Positions 11,153-23,047 of a stretch of 64,000 bases of DNA are shown in pieces. The DNA lies in assembly GCA_036784855.1 (NCBI GenBank), contig JAZDSV010000009.1:291001-355000 (forward strand), read 5' to 3'. Origin of the DNA: Aphelidium insulamus. Taxonomy: Eukaryota; Aphelidiomycota; Aphelidea; Aphelidiaceae. A program made the translations under genes and the position numbers. A model generated the notes under the pieces. The model saw only the letters and a list, made by a program, of their open reading frames with translations, had not been told where the DNA came from and did no database searches. The number at the start of each line of letters is the position of its first letter. The first letter of the stretch is position 1.

Positions 11153-14100
11153 TCATTCGACGCATATCTGCTGACGCTCCGCCACCTGCAGCACGGCGGC
11201 TAATTCTGCGAGTGCCTCCTCGCGGCCAGCTGGATACGAATTGGTGTCCAGTCGTTGAAACAACTCATCAATATAAACACCGGGTGTCAAATGCACAAGC
11301 TTCAATATAACTTCCTTGACGCGTGTTTCACTGTGCGCCTCCATTGAGGCGTCCGAGAGTCTATGGCTGTTTCCGCCTCGCACCCGTCGAACCAGTTCAC
11401 GTTGTCGTGCGGATAATAATCGAAGTTTCAATGCCACCATCGTACGAGTCAGCGTCAAGAGTATCGAGCTGTCCTGCTTGCTTCGCGATCCCAAAGACTG
11501 CCCCGCGCTACTGCTCCCGCCCAGTCCACGAGCCTTCATGAATTGAAACACTTTCTCATAGTAACTTATCGCAAGTCGGATGTCACGTTGCATGGTCGCC
11601 GTGCTAACAGTGTCGTCGCCAATAGAGTCGACCATTGTTGACGACGAGGTGGCGTACGGTGCAGCCAGCATCTTGCCCATTTGCTGGTATGAGTCGATTG
11701 TTTTGGCATGGCCGGCGCCGTACACTTTCTCACGGATCCGCATAGCATGTCGTGACTCTTCAATTGCTTGTGCCACATCGCCACGATCGAGAAGGGCCTC
11801 GGCAATGCAATGGTGGTTCTCTGCCTCCGCCTCAGTGCCGGGTCGTAACTGCTGGTAGAGATGAAGAGCATCTCGGAATGCAGCTAGTGCCTCATCAGTC
11901 TTTCTCACCGCTAGAAGCATGTAGCCGGTCTAATACGCAATTAAACTTCATCCATAGTGTCAAACACAGTCTCACCTTTGTGAGGTAGCCGGCAGACACA
12001 ATATGCGCCCGGCCTAGTACTCGGAACGCTAGGTCTCTGCTGCACTCTAAAAACTCTAGTGCCTTCTGATGTCGCTGTGCCCGCGACAACAAATATGCCA
12101 TCTTGTCGTACAGTGTCATTAGTAGCGGATGGTCGACGCCCCAATGAAATTCAACAGTGTCACGTGCACGCTTAAATCTCGACAGTAGCGCATCGATTGG
12201 TTCGACACCGGTGGCATGGGCGGCACCACAGTGTTCAGCCTCCATGAATGAGGTGTAGATCAGACCGTACGCCGCGGCGTTCATCGGTACCAGTCGCAGC
12301 GCCATTGAACTGTACAGTGCCGCCAATTCATACTGCTCTGACGCCACAGCGGACTTGGCCAGCGCATTCATCTTCATTGCCGTGGCAGCGGTTTTGGCAG
12401 AGAATCGGTTGTTGGGACCATTGAGCGCAAGTTGGCGCGCGAGAAAGTAAACCATCCGCCGCTCTTCGGGCATCTTGGCAATGAGATCCGGTCGAATCCA
12501 CAAGTCGGGAGATCTCGACTTTGTGGTGAAGGCGACAAAGTCATCTACATTTATACAATCGGACTGTGTGAAGTCGTAGGCGATGCTATCCTGAAACTGC
12601 ACTCCACACTGGAAACGCGTTATACATGAGATGAGACCAGATAAATGAGACCCACCTGATACTGCAAGCTGAGAAACAAAGCCGGCTGATGCAGATCGAA
12701 ATAATCGTCCACGGATATTTGCACATCGAATTTAGTCTTCAGCATCTCCTGCACTCGCTCGTTCCATACCTGCAGCCATTAGCTACTAGATATGCTAATT
12801 AATCATGCAAGTTGTACTTTTCGGCGGTTCTCCTTTGGTCCCAAGAAGGAAAGAAACAGCTGTACCGTGTATGTCTCCAGCTCGTCGTGGATCGACGCGG
12901 CCGATACCATACGAAAATGAAGAATTGCCCGCCGCATCTTTTCTCGAAAAATACTTTTACAGCACCGAGACACCATTTCCAGCGCGCACAGCTGCCGTAC
13001 ATATGGCAGCCGTGTCAATTTGTGTATCAATCCTGAAGAGTTATTTTTAACAGGTTTGAGGCATAGAGTAATACCCAAATAACGAATATTAATGCCATGC
13101 TTATGCAGCTCTTGCGCAAGACCGCGGCTGTCTATCGGCATGACTTCCAAGCTGTCCAATTTCTTGACGAAGGCCGGCACAATGTGTTTGCGCAAATATT
13201 GAGCAGCATCACGCACTTCAGCTGCATCTAATGACACTCGGCCTACTCATCAGATTAAAATCCCTTTTTTAAATACGCATCCATGCCTTGAAATGACTGG
13301 TGGGTAATGTCGGAGCATAGTGGTTTCTGGTAGTCGCGCACAAACTCTGGTCGCAGTCGTTGATGATTGCATTGGCCCATTTCGGAGGAATAGTCCATGG
13401 GAAACAAGTCGCACAGGTTTAGCGCGTAGAAGGAACCTCGCTGCTCCGCAGCATGAGCCTCAAGCGAACTTGAAAAGGCAATATCAATGCTTGGCCCAAG
13501 TTGGTTCATGTTTCTCCCGGAACCACTGACGGCAACCGAGTGACTCTTCAAGTTCAATGACTGTCCCAGTGCATTTAGCTGCCTCACGGCGTCCTTGTCG
13601 CACTTGAATCCCCTGGGGGACAGTGACAGCGCCAGTGTCTTTTCGGGATCCAGCGGCATGGACGCGTACGCAATCAGCCGGAATCCTTTATAGTCAATTA
13701 GGCACATCAGCGCGGTCCGAACACCGCAACGCTGCTGATTGACGGCGCGAATGGCACGCAGTTCATTTGCCGCCTTCTTTTCCATTGATTCCACCTTTGA
13801 CTCCGTTTCTATTTATACATTTCAGTAAGTACGTGCTGTGTAAATTATCTGCCCACTTACCCTCATAGTCGGCAGCGAAATGGAACATGATGTCACCATA
13901 GACAAACGTGTCGCATTCATGTTGGCCAGCATCTCCCGACTTGCAGTGATAGTTGTCAATGATACGCTTGCCAAGGGATTGTGCAAGCTCCTGGAACCCG
14001 CCGACCAACTCGCTCAGCTTCAAATTATTTTCCAGTGCCAGACCATCATCCCGCATGGCCGCATAAGCACGTTGATACATTTCATCCCAGGGCTCTACAA

Positions 14101-14804
14101 ACGGTGAGCAACCTGATATGCGAATCATGGCGCTGTACTTGCCCATGGGAGATAGTTGCGTAGCCCTCTTGACTGGCGAGTGCGACTGCGGGTCCAGCAA
14201 GTGCAGTGCATCGCGTGCATTCAACACATGAAGCCCGTTAAAGTCCTATGTTGTTCCTTAATCAGCTAATCATATATAATAGTATAGATTTCATACCAGC
14301 TTCTGAAATTCTGCACGACCAACCAACTCTTCGGCATTGTGGTGTTCGGTGTGATGCACGGGTGGTTTACGGCCGGCACGACGGCTCACACTGCTGCCTG
14401 TCGAGCGTCGACTGGCCCGACTGGCGACGCTGATGGAACTGGCGCGGCTTCTACTGGACGTGGCACTTCCATGACTGCGCACGGACACCGCACTGTACAC
14501 ACTGGCAACGTCGTCGTAGTAGTTTGAGCTGATTGCCGTGTTTCGTGGATACGCGATTGCACTGCTCCGTGGACGTGCTTCGTGATGATTGTTATAGCGC
14601 TGCTGTTTCGCAGCGGCTTCTTCGTAATTATCACCAACTTCCATCGCCGATATGGACGGACGAAGCAGGCGCTGCACGACTGTGGCGTTCGAGTATTGTT
14701 GCAGCGCGTCAATCCACTCGTCGCGGTCCTTGGCAGTTGGTGCTGCCAGGAAGAACTGCAAGTTTACTTTCACGTGACAGATACATATATGCATACAGCT
14801 ACGT

Positions 14805-14837
<33 letters not shown>

Positions 14838-15271
14838 CAGATACGGTATATTCAATGGATTTAAGTATGAGTAGCAATAGTGGTATAGAGTGGACGTGTC
14901 AACTTACTTTGCGTGTTCGCGACGAAATGACAAATGAGTGATCGCGTCGATTGTCCAGCACGGACCAGCCGCCATCGCCACCACCACCGCTACCATCCAG
15001 ACACGTCACACGCACCGTCTCCGGTCGAATGATGTACTTTGGGTGCGGATGATCGCGCTTGTCGTAGATGTAGAGCGCGACTGTTGGCTGGTCGTAGAGC
15101 ACTGCCCATTTCGGTTTCCACCGCGAGATGCACGACTGACCACGCTTGTGCAGCCAGCCCTTCTTCTACACACACAGACATTAATATGCCACAGTTATTA
15201 CCAATACTTGTAACATAATGTTCACGGCGCAACCAACTTGCCACAGTGTGCCGTCTGTCTGACAAGAGCAT
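11153..15271 (-). CDS. PH-domain plus CLU (clustered mitochondria) protein with TPR tail, multi-exon
   Basis: Starts at ATG 15271 (MLLSDRRHTVASWLRREH). An intron at about 15180-15215 joins to KKGWLHKRG...RWKPKWAVLYD, a PH-domain start; the PH domain ends in DRDEWIDALQQ after another intron with a (TA)n tract (about 14775-14905). A Ser/Arg-rich linker follows (14330-14560). CLU-region blocks then appear: LFPMDYSSEM, VPAFVKKLDSLEVMPIDSRG, HKHGINIRYLGI. The 3' half is TPR-like (ALEFLECSRDLAFRVLG, EALAAFRDALHLYQQL) as in CLU/Tif31. CLU proteins bind mRNAs and control mitochondrial distribution. Introns lie near 14225-14290, 13800-13860, 13240-13260, 12610-12660, 12780 and 11930-11975. The stop is TGA at 11153. 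The PH-CLU fusion is the odd feature. Confidence 0.8.
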
Positions 15272-15391
15272 CGTAATTGAAATGGCAGTGTTGTTGTTTG
15301 TCAAGGGGTCCAATCAGTGGCCGAGATGCAGATGCAGGAGTGGCCGGCTGGAATCTCCGCGCTGCTCTGTTCAAGTAATAGTGCCGATAAT

Positions 15392-16353
15392 ATGCGTGTG
15401 AACTACACCGCCGTCATGGTTATTGTCGCGGCGCTGTTCGAATGTTCAGTATCAGCTATGCGCTGGCAACCGCGTCAGTTATTGAGGCGAAAACGGGCCG
15501 CCCCTGAAATCGTTTCTATCCCGGTGGCCGCAGCACAAGAGTTTCGACAGCCGCGACATCCACCCGAGCCAGACTTTCCTCCGCCAAGCGATATTATACA
15601 GAACAGGATCAATGTGCGTGGTTACGAGACCTACCAACATCTTGGGCATGGTGCTAGTGGAAGCGTATACCGAGTGAAAAAAGACGGCTCCACCTATGTC
15701 ATGAAGTCGTCAGTAGCGCTCAGCCACGGCGATTGGGCGAGAAACGAGATCTCAGTACTGCAGATCGTCGACTGCCCATTTATACCCAAGTTGCTAGACT
15801 GGTTTGAAGATCATGGCAATGTAATTCGCATCATGCAGGACGTTGGTGGAATTCCACTGAATATGAACAATAAGCCCCTGCCAACCAACACTGCACAACG
15901 CATTGCAGCTCAGCTGGCAGTGACCCCACGTACCTACATGCGATGGGAATTATTCACCGTGACGTGAAGCCAGACAATATTCTGGTGAATTCCGAGACGA
16001 AGAACATTGCACTGACTGACTATGATTTGGCAGCCAGTGATGTCCCGCTGGGCACAACAACACGAGGTGTGTGTGGCACGCCCGGATACTGGTCACTGCA
16101 GATATTTTCAGAGAGCTACGATCACACGGTGGACTGGTGGTCGTTTGGCGCCGTGCTATACGAAATGAATACCGGCACTAAATTGATAAATACGGATATC
16201 AATGAGAATACGAGTACAAAGGTGCAAGACATCTGTTTCAACATTGTGAAAGGATTATCCCTGGCAATGGACTTGATTTGTCTTGTGCTCACAGAAGCCC
16301 ACATCACTGCCCCTCAAGTGACTGGTCACCCGTACTTTTCGGACTTTGACTAG
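15392..16353 (+). CDS. Protein kinase with signal peptide, one frameshift, DYD in place of DFG
   Basis: The ATG at 15392 is preferred because it begins a clear signal sequence (MRVNYTAVMVIVAALFECSVSA region) followed by basic residues RRKRAAP. The kinase fold shows GHGASGSVYRVKK (glycine loop), YVMKS (lysine), GIIHRDVKPDNILVN (catalytic loop), GTPGYWSLQ and DWWSFGAVLYEM. The magnesium-binding DFG is DYD (ALTDYDLA). A single base is missing near 15945, between QLAV and MGIIHRD. The C-lobe is short and ends FSDFD-TAG. It starts only about 120 bp from the divergent PH-CLU start. The substrate is unknown; a secreted or lumenal kinase is implied by the leader only. Confidence 0.7.
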
Positions 16354-16558
16354 TCGACCATAGTGTCCACCAAGCTTGTCCCAGTTGCCGAACGGCCTGG
16401 TCTGGGTCAAATTTAGTGAGAAATATACTTAATAGATGACTCGTTTGAAATACAGCTGTTGTGATATAGTGCTGACCGAAGGACAAGTAACTCAGTCTTG
16501 GCTGTAAGGTCTTCGTCTGTGTAGAATCTGTTTACACTGTACACGGCAATCAACGCAA

Positions 16559-19500
16559 ATGACATCCACGCCATCACGGTCCAACGCACCGCCGCCGCCA
16601 GTTGGGGGCAGCGGAAGCAACGAGGATCTCACCGCCTCGCTGCAGGTGGGCTGCGTGGTGGAGGCACATGGGGCACACGGTACCGTGCGCTTCGTGGGCG
16701 CAACCAAGTTTGCCACCGGGCGCTGGGTGGGCATTGAGCTGGCCACGGCCGCCGGCAAGAACGACGGCTCGGTGCAGGGCGAGCGCTACTTTCAATGCGC
16801 GCCCAACTTTGGGGTGTTTGTGCGTGCGTCTCAGGTGAAGCGCATACTGTCGTGGCCGGCCGCTGGTACTGCTGCCTCTAGCAGTAGTGCGGGTGTGACG
16901 AGTGCCTCTGCGCCGCCATCGACTTCAGATAATTTCCCGGCAACACCTACTCCGGCGCGCGGTGCCGCCATTCAAGCAGACACACCTGTTGCCTCGACAC
17001 GTATACCAGATGTGACCACCGCGGTAGAGAGCACTCCCGCACCGGTACCGCTGGACCGCCGTGCCACGATGGCCCCGGCAGGCATGAAACAGGTACAATA
17101 GTACATGCAGTACTTGCATACAACAATTTTACTCTGTGTATATGAACAGACGGTGTCTCTGCGCGAGTACGAGGAGCTGCGATTGCGGCTCAAGATTATG
17201 GAAGGCAAGCGCGCCGAGGACCGCGAACGCGTCAAGGAGACTGAGAGACTGCGCAACCAGCTGGAACAGTTGACTGCCGCCAATGCCAAGTTGTCCGGTG
17301 TGCACATGTTATATATATATATATATATAATCAACCATACAGCCAAGGCCGAGGAGAATCATACAGAAGTTGCGGCGCTGAGAAAGGCCGTCAAAGAGGT
17401 TATTGCGGCGCGCGACGTGCTGGACAAGCGAGTCGCCGAGCAAATGGAGACAATTGAAATGCTCACGCTGGACAAGGAGATGGCCGAGGAGCGGGCCGAG
17501 ACGTTGCACGCCGAAGCAGATGTGCTCAAGGAGACGGTGGAAGAGTTGACGCTGGACTTGGAGGTGTTTCGACATGAACGTGAAGAGCAGCAGCTCCTGA
17601 ACGGCGGTGCTGATGGCGCTCTGGCTGGCAATCAAGGGCCGAGTGGCGGCGCTGGCAACGATGATTCTGGCCGACGTCCCGCCATGGAATTCACACAGCT
17701 GGAGATGCAGAATGAGCGCTTGCGTGATGCCCTGATCAAGTATTTAGAACTATGATCATGTTTCACAAACTTAAACACTTGTAGGCTTCGCGATGTGACA
17801 ACGGCACAAGAACATGAAATGGGGCGCCGAATCAAGGAACTGGAACATCAAGTGACATCGTTGGCGCACGTCAAAGGTTGTCATCATACCATGGATAGCA
17901 TCAATTGATTTATATCCATGCGATGTAGAGGCATTGGCGGCGGCAGAGGCAAAAGTGGCGGCGGCGGAAGAACAAATCGAGCACTTCAAGGAGCAGCTGG
18001 ACGATGCTGCCGACAACCACGAACTCATTGAGCGTCTGACTGAGCGCAATCTGAAATTGTCTGATGTGAGTCTTGAAGTCTTGATATATATCATTGTCAT
18101 GTTTCATTGCTTTAGATGGTCGACGAGCAAAAGGCGGCGATTGAGGATTTGGAGACGCTTCGGGAGCTCAATGAAGAGCTGGAGGAGAACCATGTGGCCA
18201 CGGAGAAGGAACTGCAGCAAGAGATTGACGATCGTGAGGTCACGATACGTTCCATGCAGACCGAGGCTGATACGCTGCGCCGCGCCAACGCCGACCACGA
18301 ACTGACTGTTCTGCAGTTCCGTGAACTTGTGCAAACACTACAGGCGGACGTGGATTCGTTGCGAGACACGGCGCGTGAAGCCCAGGCTGAGGGCGCCGTG
18401 CTGGCCAGTCAGACTCAGGCGATGCTGAGCTTGAACATGAAGTTGCAGAGCTCGGCCACGAAATCTCTCGTCAAAGCCATAGATGTGGATCTTGGCCGCC
18501 TGGAGACGAGTCAGTCGCAGGAATTTGCTCGAATCATTCAGGTTGTCATTAGTTCTGTTCATATAATTGTACTGAGAAACATGCAGCCATATCTGCCCGA
18601 GTCGTACTTTAAGCGGGACGCGGATGCAGTGCAGTTTGCACTGCTCGTCAAGCGGCTCAACTTCAAGAGCGACATGCTCACCCGCCTGATGGACGATGCG
18701 TACCGCAACGATACGGCCAGGGTGCTGTCGCCCGAGGACGAGGCCATGTTGTGCGCCCTCAAGGTCGCCACATGTCGATTGTCGGCAGCGGCGGCAGAAC
18801 TGTCATTTCACTTGGAGCTGGCCGATGCGGAAACCTTTATCGCCCTTGGTCCTGTTCACCGAGATTATATGAATACGGAGAAAGCCATCGACGGCCTGAT
18901 TGAATTGCTACGCACTGGGAATTTCCTTGCCGAGAGCAGCGTCACCGTTCTCCTCGGGTTTGTTTATGCTCTTGACTCAACGAGCTAACCAACTGGTTTG
19001 TAGTGCTATGAATCAGGTGCATGGTACCGTTGCTGCCCATATGCATTTGTCGGTGAAGACGCTGGCGTCGCCTTCTAGTGCCAAATACTCTCTGAAGGCT
19101 ATTCAACACTCAGTAGAGCGCGTAAATTTCGAGTTTGCTGCCGTTGTCCACACTGTCGGTGCTGATGTGGCGGCCGGTAACGGTGACGGTTCGTGCATAA
19201 CTGCGCATAGCGCATGAAGTGTATATGATTGTTGATGAGACAGACGCAGCAAACCATCGCTTTATGCTGTTCAAGGACGGCCAGGCAGACGTTGCAGATG
19301 CAGCGTCGATGGACAACCTCTTGCGGTAATATTCCACGTTCCATTAAGTAGTATCGGACTTACCATTTATCATAGCAATATTAGTCGCAGCCTTGACGGC
19401 GCTGAAATGTCGCAACTTTCCCCCGAATTCCAAACTCATGTGACGCGTGCAATGATTTCATTGGAGCAAGTGGCAGTGTTTGCATATCGGCTACGCCCAC

Positions 19501-20775
19501 TGGCCGCCCAGCACATGGATATCTGATGTGAAAAAGGCCATCGCGGCCGAAGCATTCCGATCACTCCCGCAGACTCCCAACGGTAGCGTCGATGCCCCAT
19601 TCTCGGCCGCAGTTGATGCAGTGCGGTCGGTGTACTCGCTGCTGGCACAACTTAATGCTGGCAAGGCACAGCTGCTACGCGCATCAAATGCCTCACTACT
19701 AACCCCGCCGTGGACGGCGCGGGCTAACCAGTTGAAAGCCGCAGCGGCCGTCCTGGCCCAGCTGGAGGAACAGCTCGCGGCGCAAAAGTCCCACATTGAA
19801 CAGATTGCACGGGAGTCGGCGCAAAAAACTCACGCGCTGGAAGAGTCGGCGGTCCGTGTAGAACTGCTGGAGAGCCGGATAAAGTCGTTGCGACAACAGA
19901 CAAATGTAGCCGATGACTACGAGGAGCAGATGCGCAAGTGGAGTGCCAAGGAAAAGTCACTGACGGAGGCCCTCGAGACTTTGCAAGCGGAACTGGACAC
20001 GTTGGACGCGGAGAATGATGAGCTGAAGCGCAAGCTAAAGAAGAGTGACCGCTCTGCGGCTTCAGCAGCGGCATCCCCAGCCACATTCTCGATTTTACAT
20101 GGTGGTGCTGTACGTAGTCAATCTTATGTGTTTTTTTAATTAATTTGTGTTCAGGGAGAGCAGCACTCGACGCAGTTTCTGCTGCAGAATATCGTGGCAT
20201 TCCTACGCGATGAAAATTCCAGGCTCAAACTATCATTGGTGCAGCGACAATACGCTGAACTCTTTGAAGACACCATGATGCAAGCGACAGTTGGAAATTC
20301 GTCACACAAAAGGCCACCTCGGGATATATTGGATGCGGACAAGCTGCTCAATGTACATTGATGATTAAATTACGTGAAAGCATCACTAACCAAGTACAAG
20401 GACGCCGCAATGACCAGCGCCTCCATGACTGTGGTGGACCTGTCGAAAATGGCTCGGCCGTCGAAGCAAGCTGCTGGGTGGACTCACACAGCCACCCGGC
20501 CGCAAACTTATGTAAGCAGACAACAGCTGCTCGTAGACAATATCGAGTGTCGCCGACGGGCACTGCAAGCATTTGTAGCCAAGCGAAAGAGCGTCACGGA
20601 TGGGAATGCCGCCGCTCAAACGCTTACTCCAACCAAGGCATCCGGCACCAAGATTGCCAGATTGCGCTTGCCAGCGGACAACAGTGTTGATTCAGCCGCA
20701 GCAGTGCGCCGAGTAGATGTCAACGCAGCCGAGTTGTGGGCTGTTCACAGCGCGGTGGCCATCAATGCACATTGA
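16559..20775 (+). CDS. Dynactin p150Glued-like subunit (CAP-Gly, coiled coils), multi-exon
   Basis: The largest dynactin subunit links dynein and microtubules. The N-terminal CAP-Gly domain reads VGCVVEAHGAHGTVRFVG, TGRWVGIEL and FGVFVRASQ (16650-16850). A Ser/Thr/Pro-rich linker follows, then long coiled coils (17150-18540), the dynactin-domain region (PYLPESYFKRDADAVQF onward, 18590-19300), and a second coiled coil (QLEEQLAAQKSHIEQIA, 19750-20060). Introns: 17093-17149, 17299-17342 (with a TA tract), about 17743-17784, 17876-17931, 18066-18115, 18542-18586, about 18958-19003, 20111-20154 and others. The stop is TGA at 20775. Around 19150-19510 at least two frame shifts or small unresolved introns are needed, so the exon map there is tentative. 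Confidence 0.88.
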
Positions 20776-20900
20776 ACATAAAGTTGTACTAATAGGTGCT
20801 GTATTTGGATCGTTAAATGAAGCCAAGAGGATCTTGTGTGGAGACATATAGATGTACTTGACTCGAAGTAGTCGCCGTGACAACGCTCAATTTTCTGATC

Positions 20901-20950
<50 letters not shown>

Positions 20951-21292
20951 CCAGCGCTTGCCGGGAGACAACTAGCAGCAGTCCGGCACATCAGCCACAT
21001 ACATCAATGCGCTGTTTGGACCAGACGCTCAGCCGCTGCCGGAGCAAGGTCCGATAACAATTCAACTAAAATTGGGATATACAATTGTCCCACTGTCGGA
21101 GCCAAATATGTTGACACTAACGCAAGCAACTGCAGCTATTACTACGACTACATTAATATTATTACATTACTACATATTAATTCCACATGCCTACTAGAAT
21201 ATATATGTAGACAATGTAGAGTTTAGACAATGTATTTAGACAATGAGTGTCACAGGTATCGCTGATGCAAGTGCATCTGACATCGAAGCACA
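20776..21292. other. Intergenic with (TA)n tract
   Basis: Contains a pure TA run at about 20910-20947 and otherwise nothing gene-like. It ends at the Use1 start. Confidence 0.5.
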
Positions 21293-22639
21293 ATGACCAC
21301 ACCGCGAACATCCATGCCGCCACCGCCACCCACATCCACGTCCACATCCCCGCCGCCGCCGAGGCCGTTCGCGCACATTGAAGTGGACCTGAAGCGACTG
21401 CTGGCACGCTGTCTGCAAATAGCCTCGGATCCCGGGATGGATGGCGCCGATGGAGACCACGATGAAGCCGCTGCTGGCGGCGGCGGTGGTGGCAATCCGC
21501 TGGCACGGACACCCACCGGCCGGGAGCGTCTGCCCAGTGTACGTATGTCGGTATTCATCGTTGGACGGGTGTTCAGAATATATATATATATTACGGCATC
21601 TTACTTGAGTAGTACGTGGCCAAGCTGCAAGAGTACCTCTCGCTACTGGAGACACATCCGTATGTGCATGCAGCGGTGCGGTGCGAGGTGTACTCACCGA
21701 CACCTGTTCACAGGGACGCCCCGCCATTGAAAGCGCGCGATCTGCATGACTACTACCGGCAGATACACAAACTGTCGTTGCTGCTGGACGATGACCGGCT
21801 GGTGCGTCACTCGCTGTTGTAGATTTGAACAGACCACACAGTCTCACACGTGGTGTATGACTGATGTAGCTGTTGCCGGTGGAGCGTGGTCTGTCGTATG
21901 AGCGACGGGAGCCTCAATTATTGCAGATGGACTGGCGCACTACTAGCTCTCAGACAGCTAGTGCCAGTGGCAGCTCGGCAGTCACCGCGGTACCCGAGCG
22001 TGAGCTGGAGCTTCGATGGACCCGCTGTGCCAGTCTGCAACAGCGCGCAGAACTGCTTGATACAGCTGCCTCTGCAAGTGCACTGCATATATATGTAATG
22101 TCGCTGACGGTGTATACCAGGCGGGCGCCGCAAAGTCGCTGTCCAGCACAGCGCACACCGAAGAGCTGGCCGTGGAGCAGATGCGCAAAGAGCACGAAGA
22201 TTACTCGCGCGACATGGTGCGCCTGTCCACGCTGCTGAAGTCGAACGCTCTCGCATTCCAGGACGTGCTCAAGAAGGATGGCGGGGTACATACATATGTT
22301 GTTGTTGTATGTCTGCCATGAAGCGCATTAATATCATTGTAGACGCTGCAAGAGACCAGGGAGGCGATGAGCAAGCAGCAGAGCCGGCTGCGCAAGGAAA
22401 TGTCCCGGCTAAAGGTCATCACATCGCGCTACGGCTCCACGTGTCTCATGCAGGCCTGTCTCACGCTGGGCGTGCTGATCATCTTCATCCTGATGTACAT
22501 ATTTATCCGGTGGTTTCCGCGGCGGCGGAGACACTCTGCCACCGCCTTTGTGCTCTACTCGCCCACACCCGCGGAACTTGCCGTGGACCCGGCGATAGTG
22601 GATGCCATGGAGGACTATGCAGGGCACGATGAATTATAG
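21293..22639 (+). CDS. Use1-like ER SNARE with lumenal HDEL tail
   Basis: Use1 is a tail-anchored Qc-type SNARE for Golgi-to-ER fusion. The start at 21293 gives a Pro-rich leader, then the N-terminal helix HIEVDLKRLLARCLQIA typical of Use1. After introns (about 21540-21614, 21801-21870, 22096-22121, 22288-22342) the SNARE helix reads MVRLSTLLKSNALAFQDVLK, then a single membrane helix CLTLGVLIIFILMYIFIRWF. About 45 residues follow the membrane helix and the protein ends GHDEL-TAG. Use1 normally ends a few residues after the membrane span. A terminal HDEL is the classic ER-retrieval signal and is known on yeast Sec20, another SNARE of the same complex. Confidence 0.82.
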
Positions 22640-22743
22640 ACACTGTGAATTAATGGCGTTGTTGTATATTGGTTTAAGACAAGTCATGACTACCGTTGTA
22701 CCATTCGATGCTATTACAGGAGCCCCAGTGTTAAATAACAACC

Positions 22744-22926
22744 ATGTCACTGTTTGGAGCCAACGCCGAGCCAGTGCCGGAACGCGTCACAGCCACCGCC
22801 AAACCTAAAAGCGACCCTAAACTACTGTATGCCATCGCGCCGCTGTCTGCGCTGGCCGTGGTGCTGCTCGCCGTGTTCTTTGCTGTTTCGGGCACGGACG
22901 GGATCGTTGCAATCGTGTTTGCCGTG
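22744..22926 (+). pseudogene. 5' part of a small four-helix membrane protein gene, cut by the mobile island
   Basis: Reads MSLFGANAEPVPERVTATA, then the first hydrophobic helix (LYAIAPLSALAVVLLAVFFAV), and breaks at GIVAIVFAV where the island starts. The missing part resumes in frame at 40484. The paralogue at 41161 supplies the uninterrupted reference (MPLFGASSTPAPERVATKS). Function unknown. The topology (four helices, Cys-rich loop with a CC pair) is tetraspanin-like, but no family assignment is made. Confidence 0.9.
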
Positions 22927-23047
22927 AGAAGTAATATCTCTTATCTATTATAAAAGGTGAAATAAAGTGCAAATAACGCGTTTCACCCTTAATTAAACGC
23001 GCGTCTCCCTCGCGTCTCCCTCACATTCTTCTCCCATCGTCTGAAAC

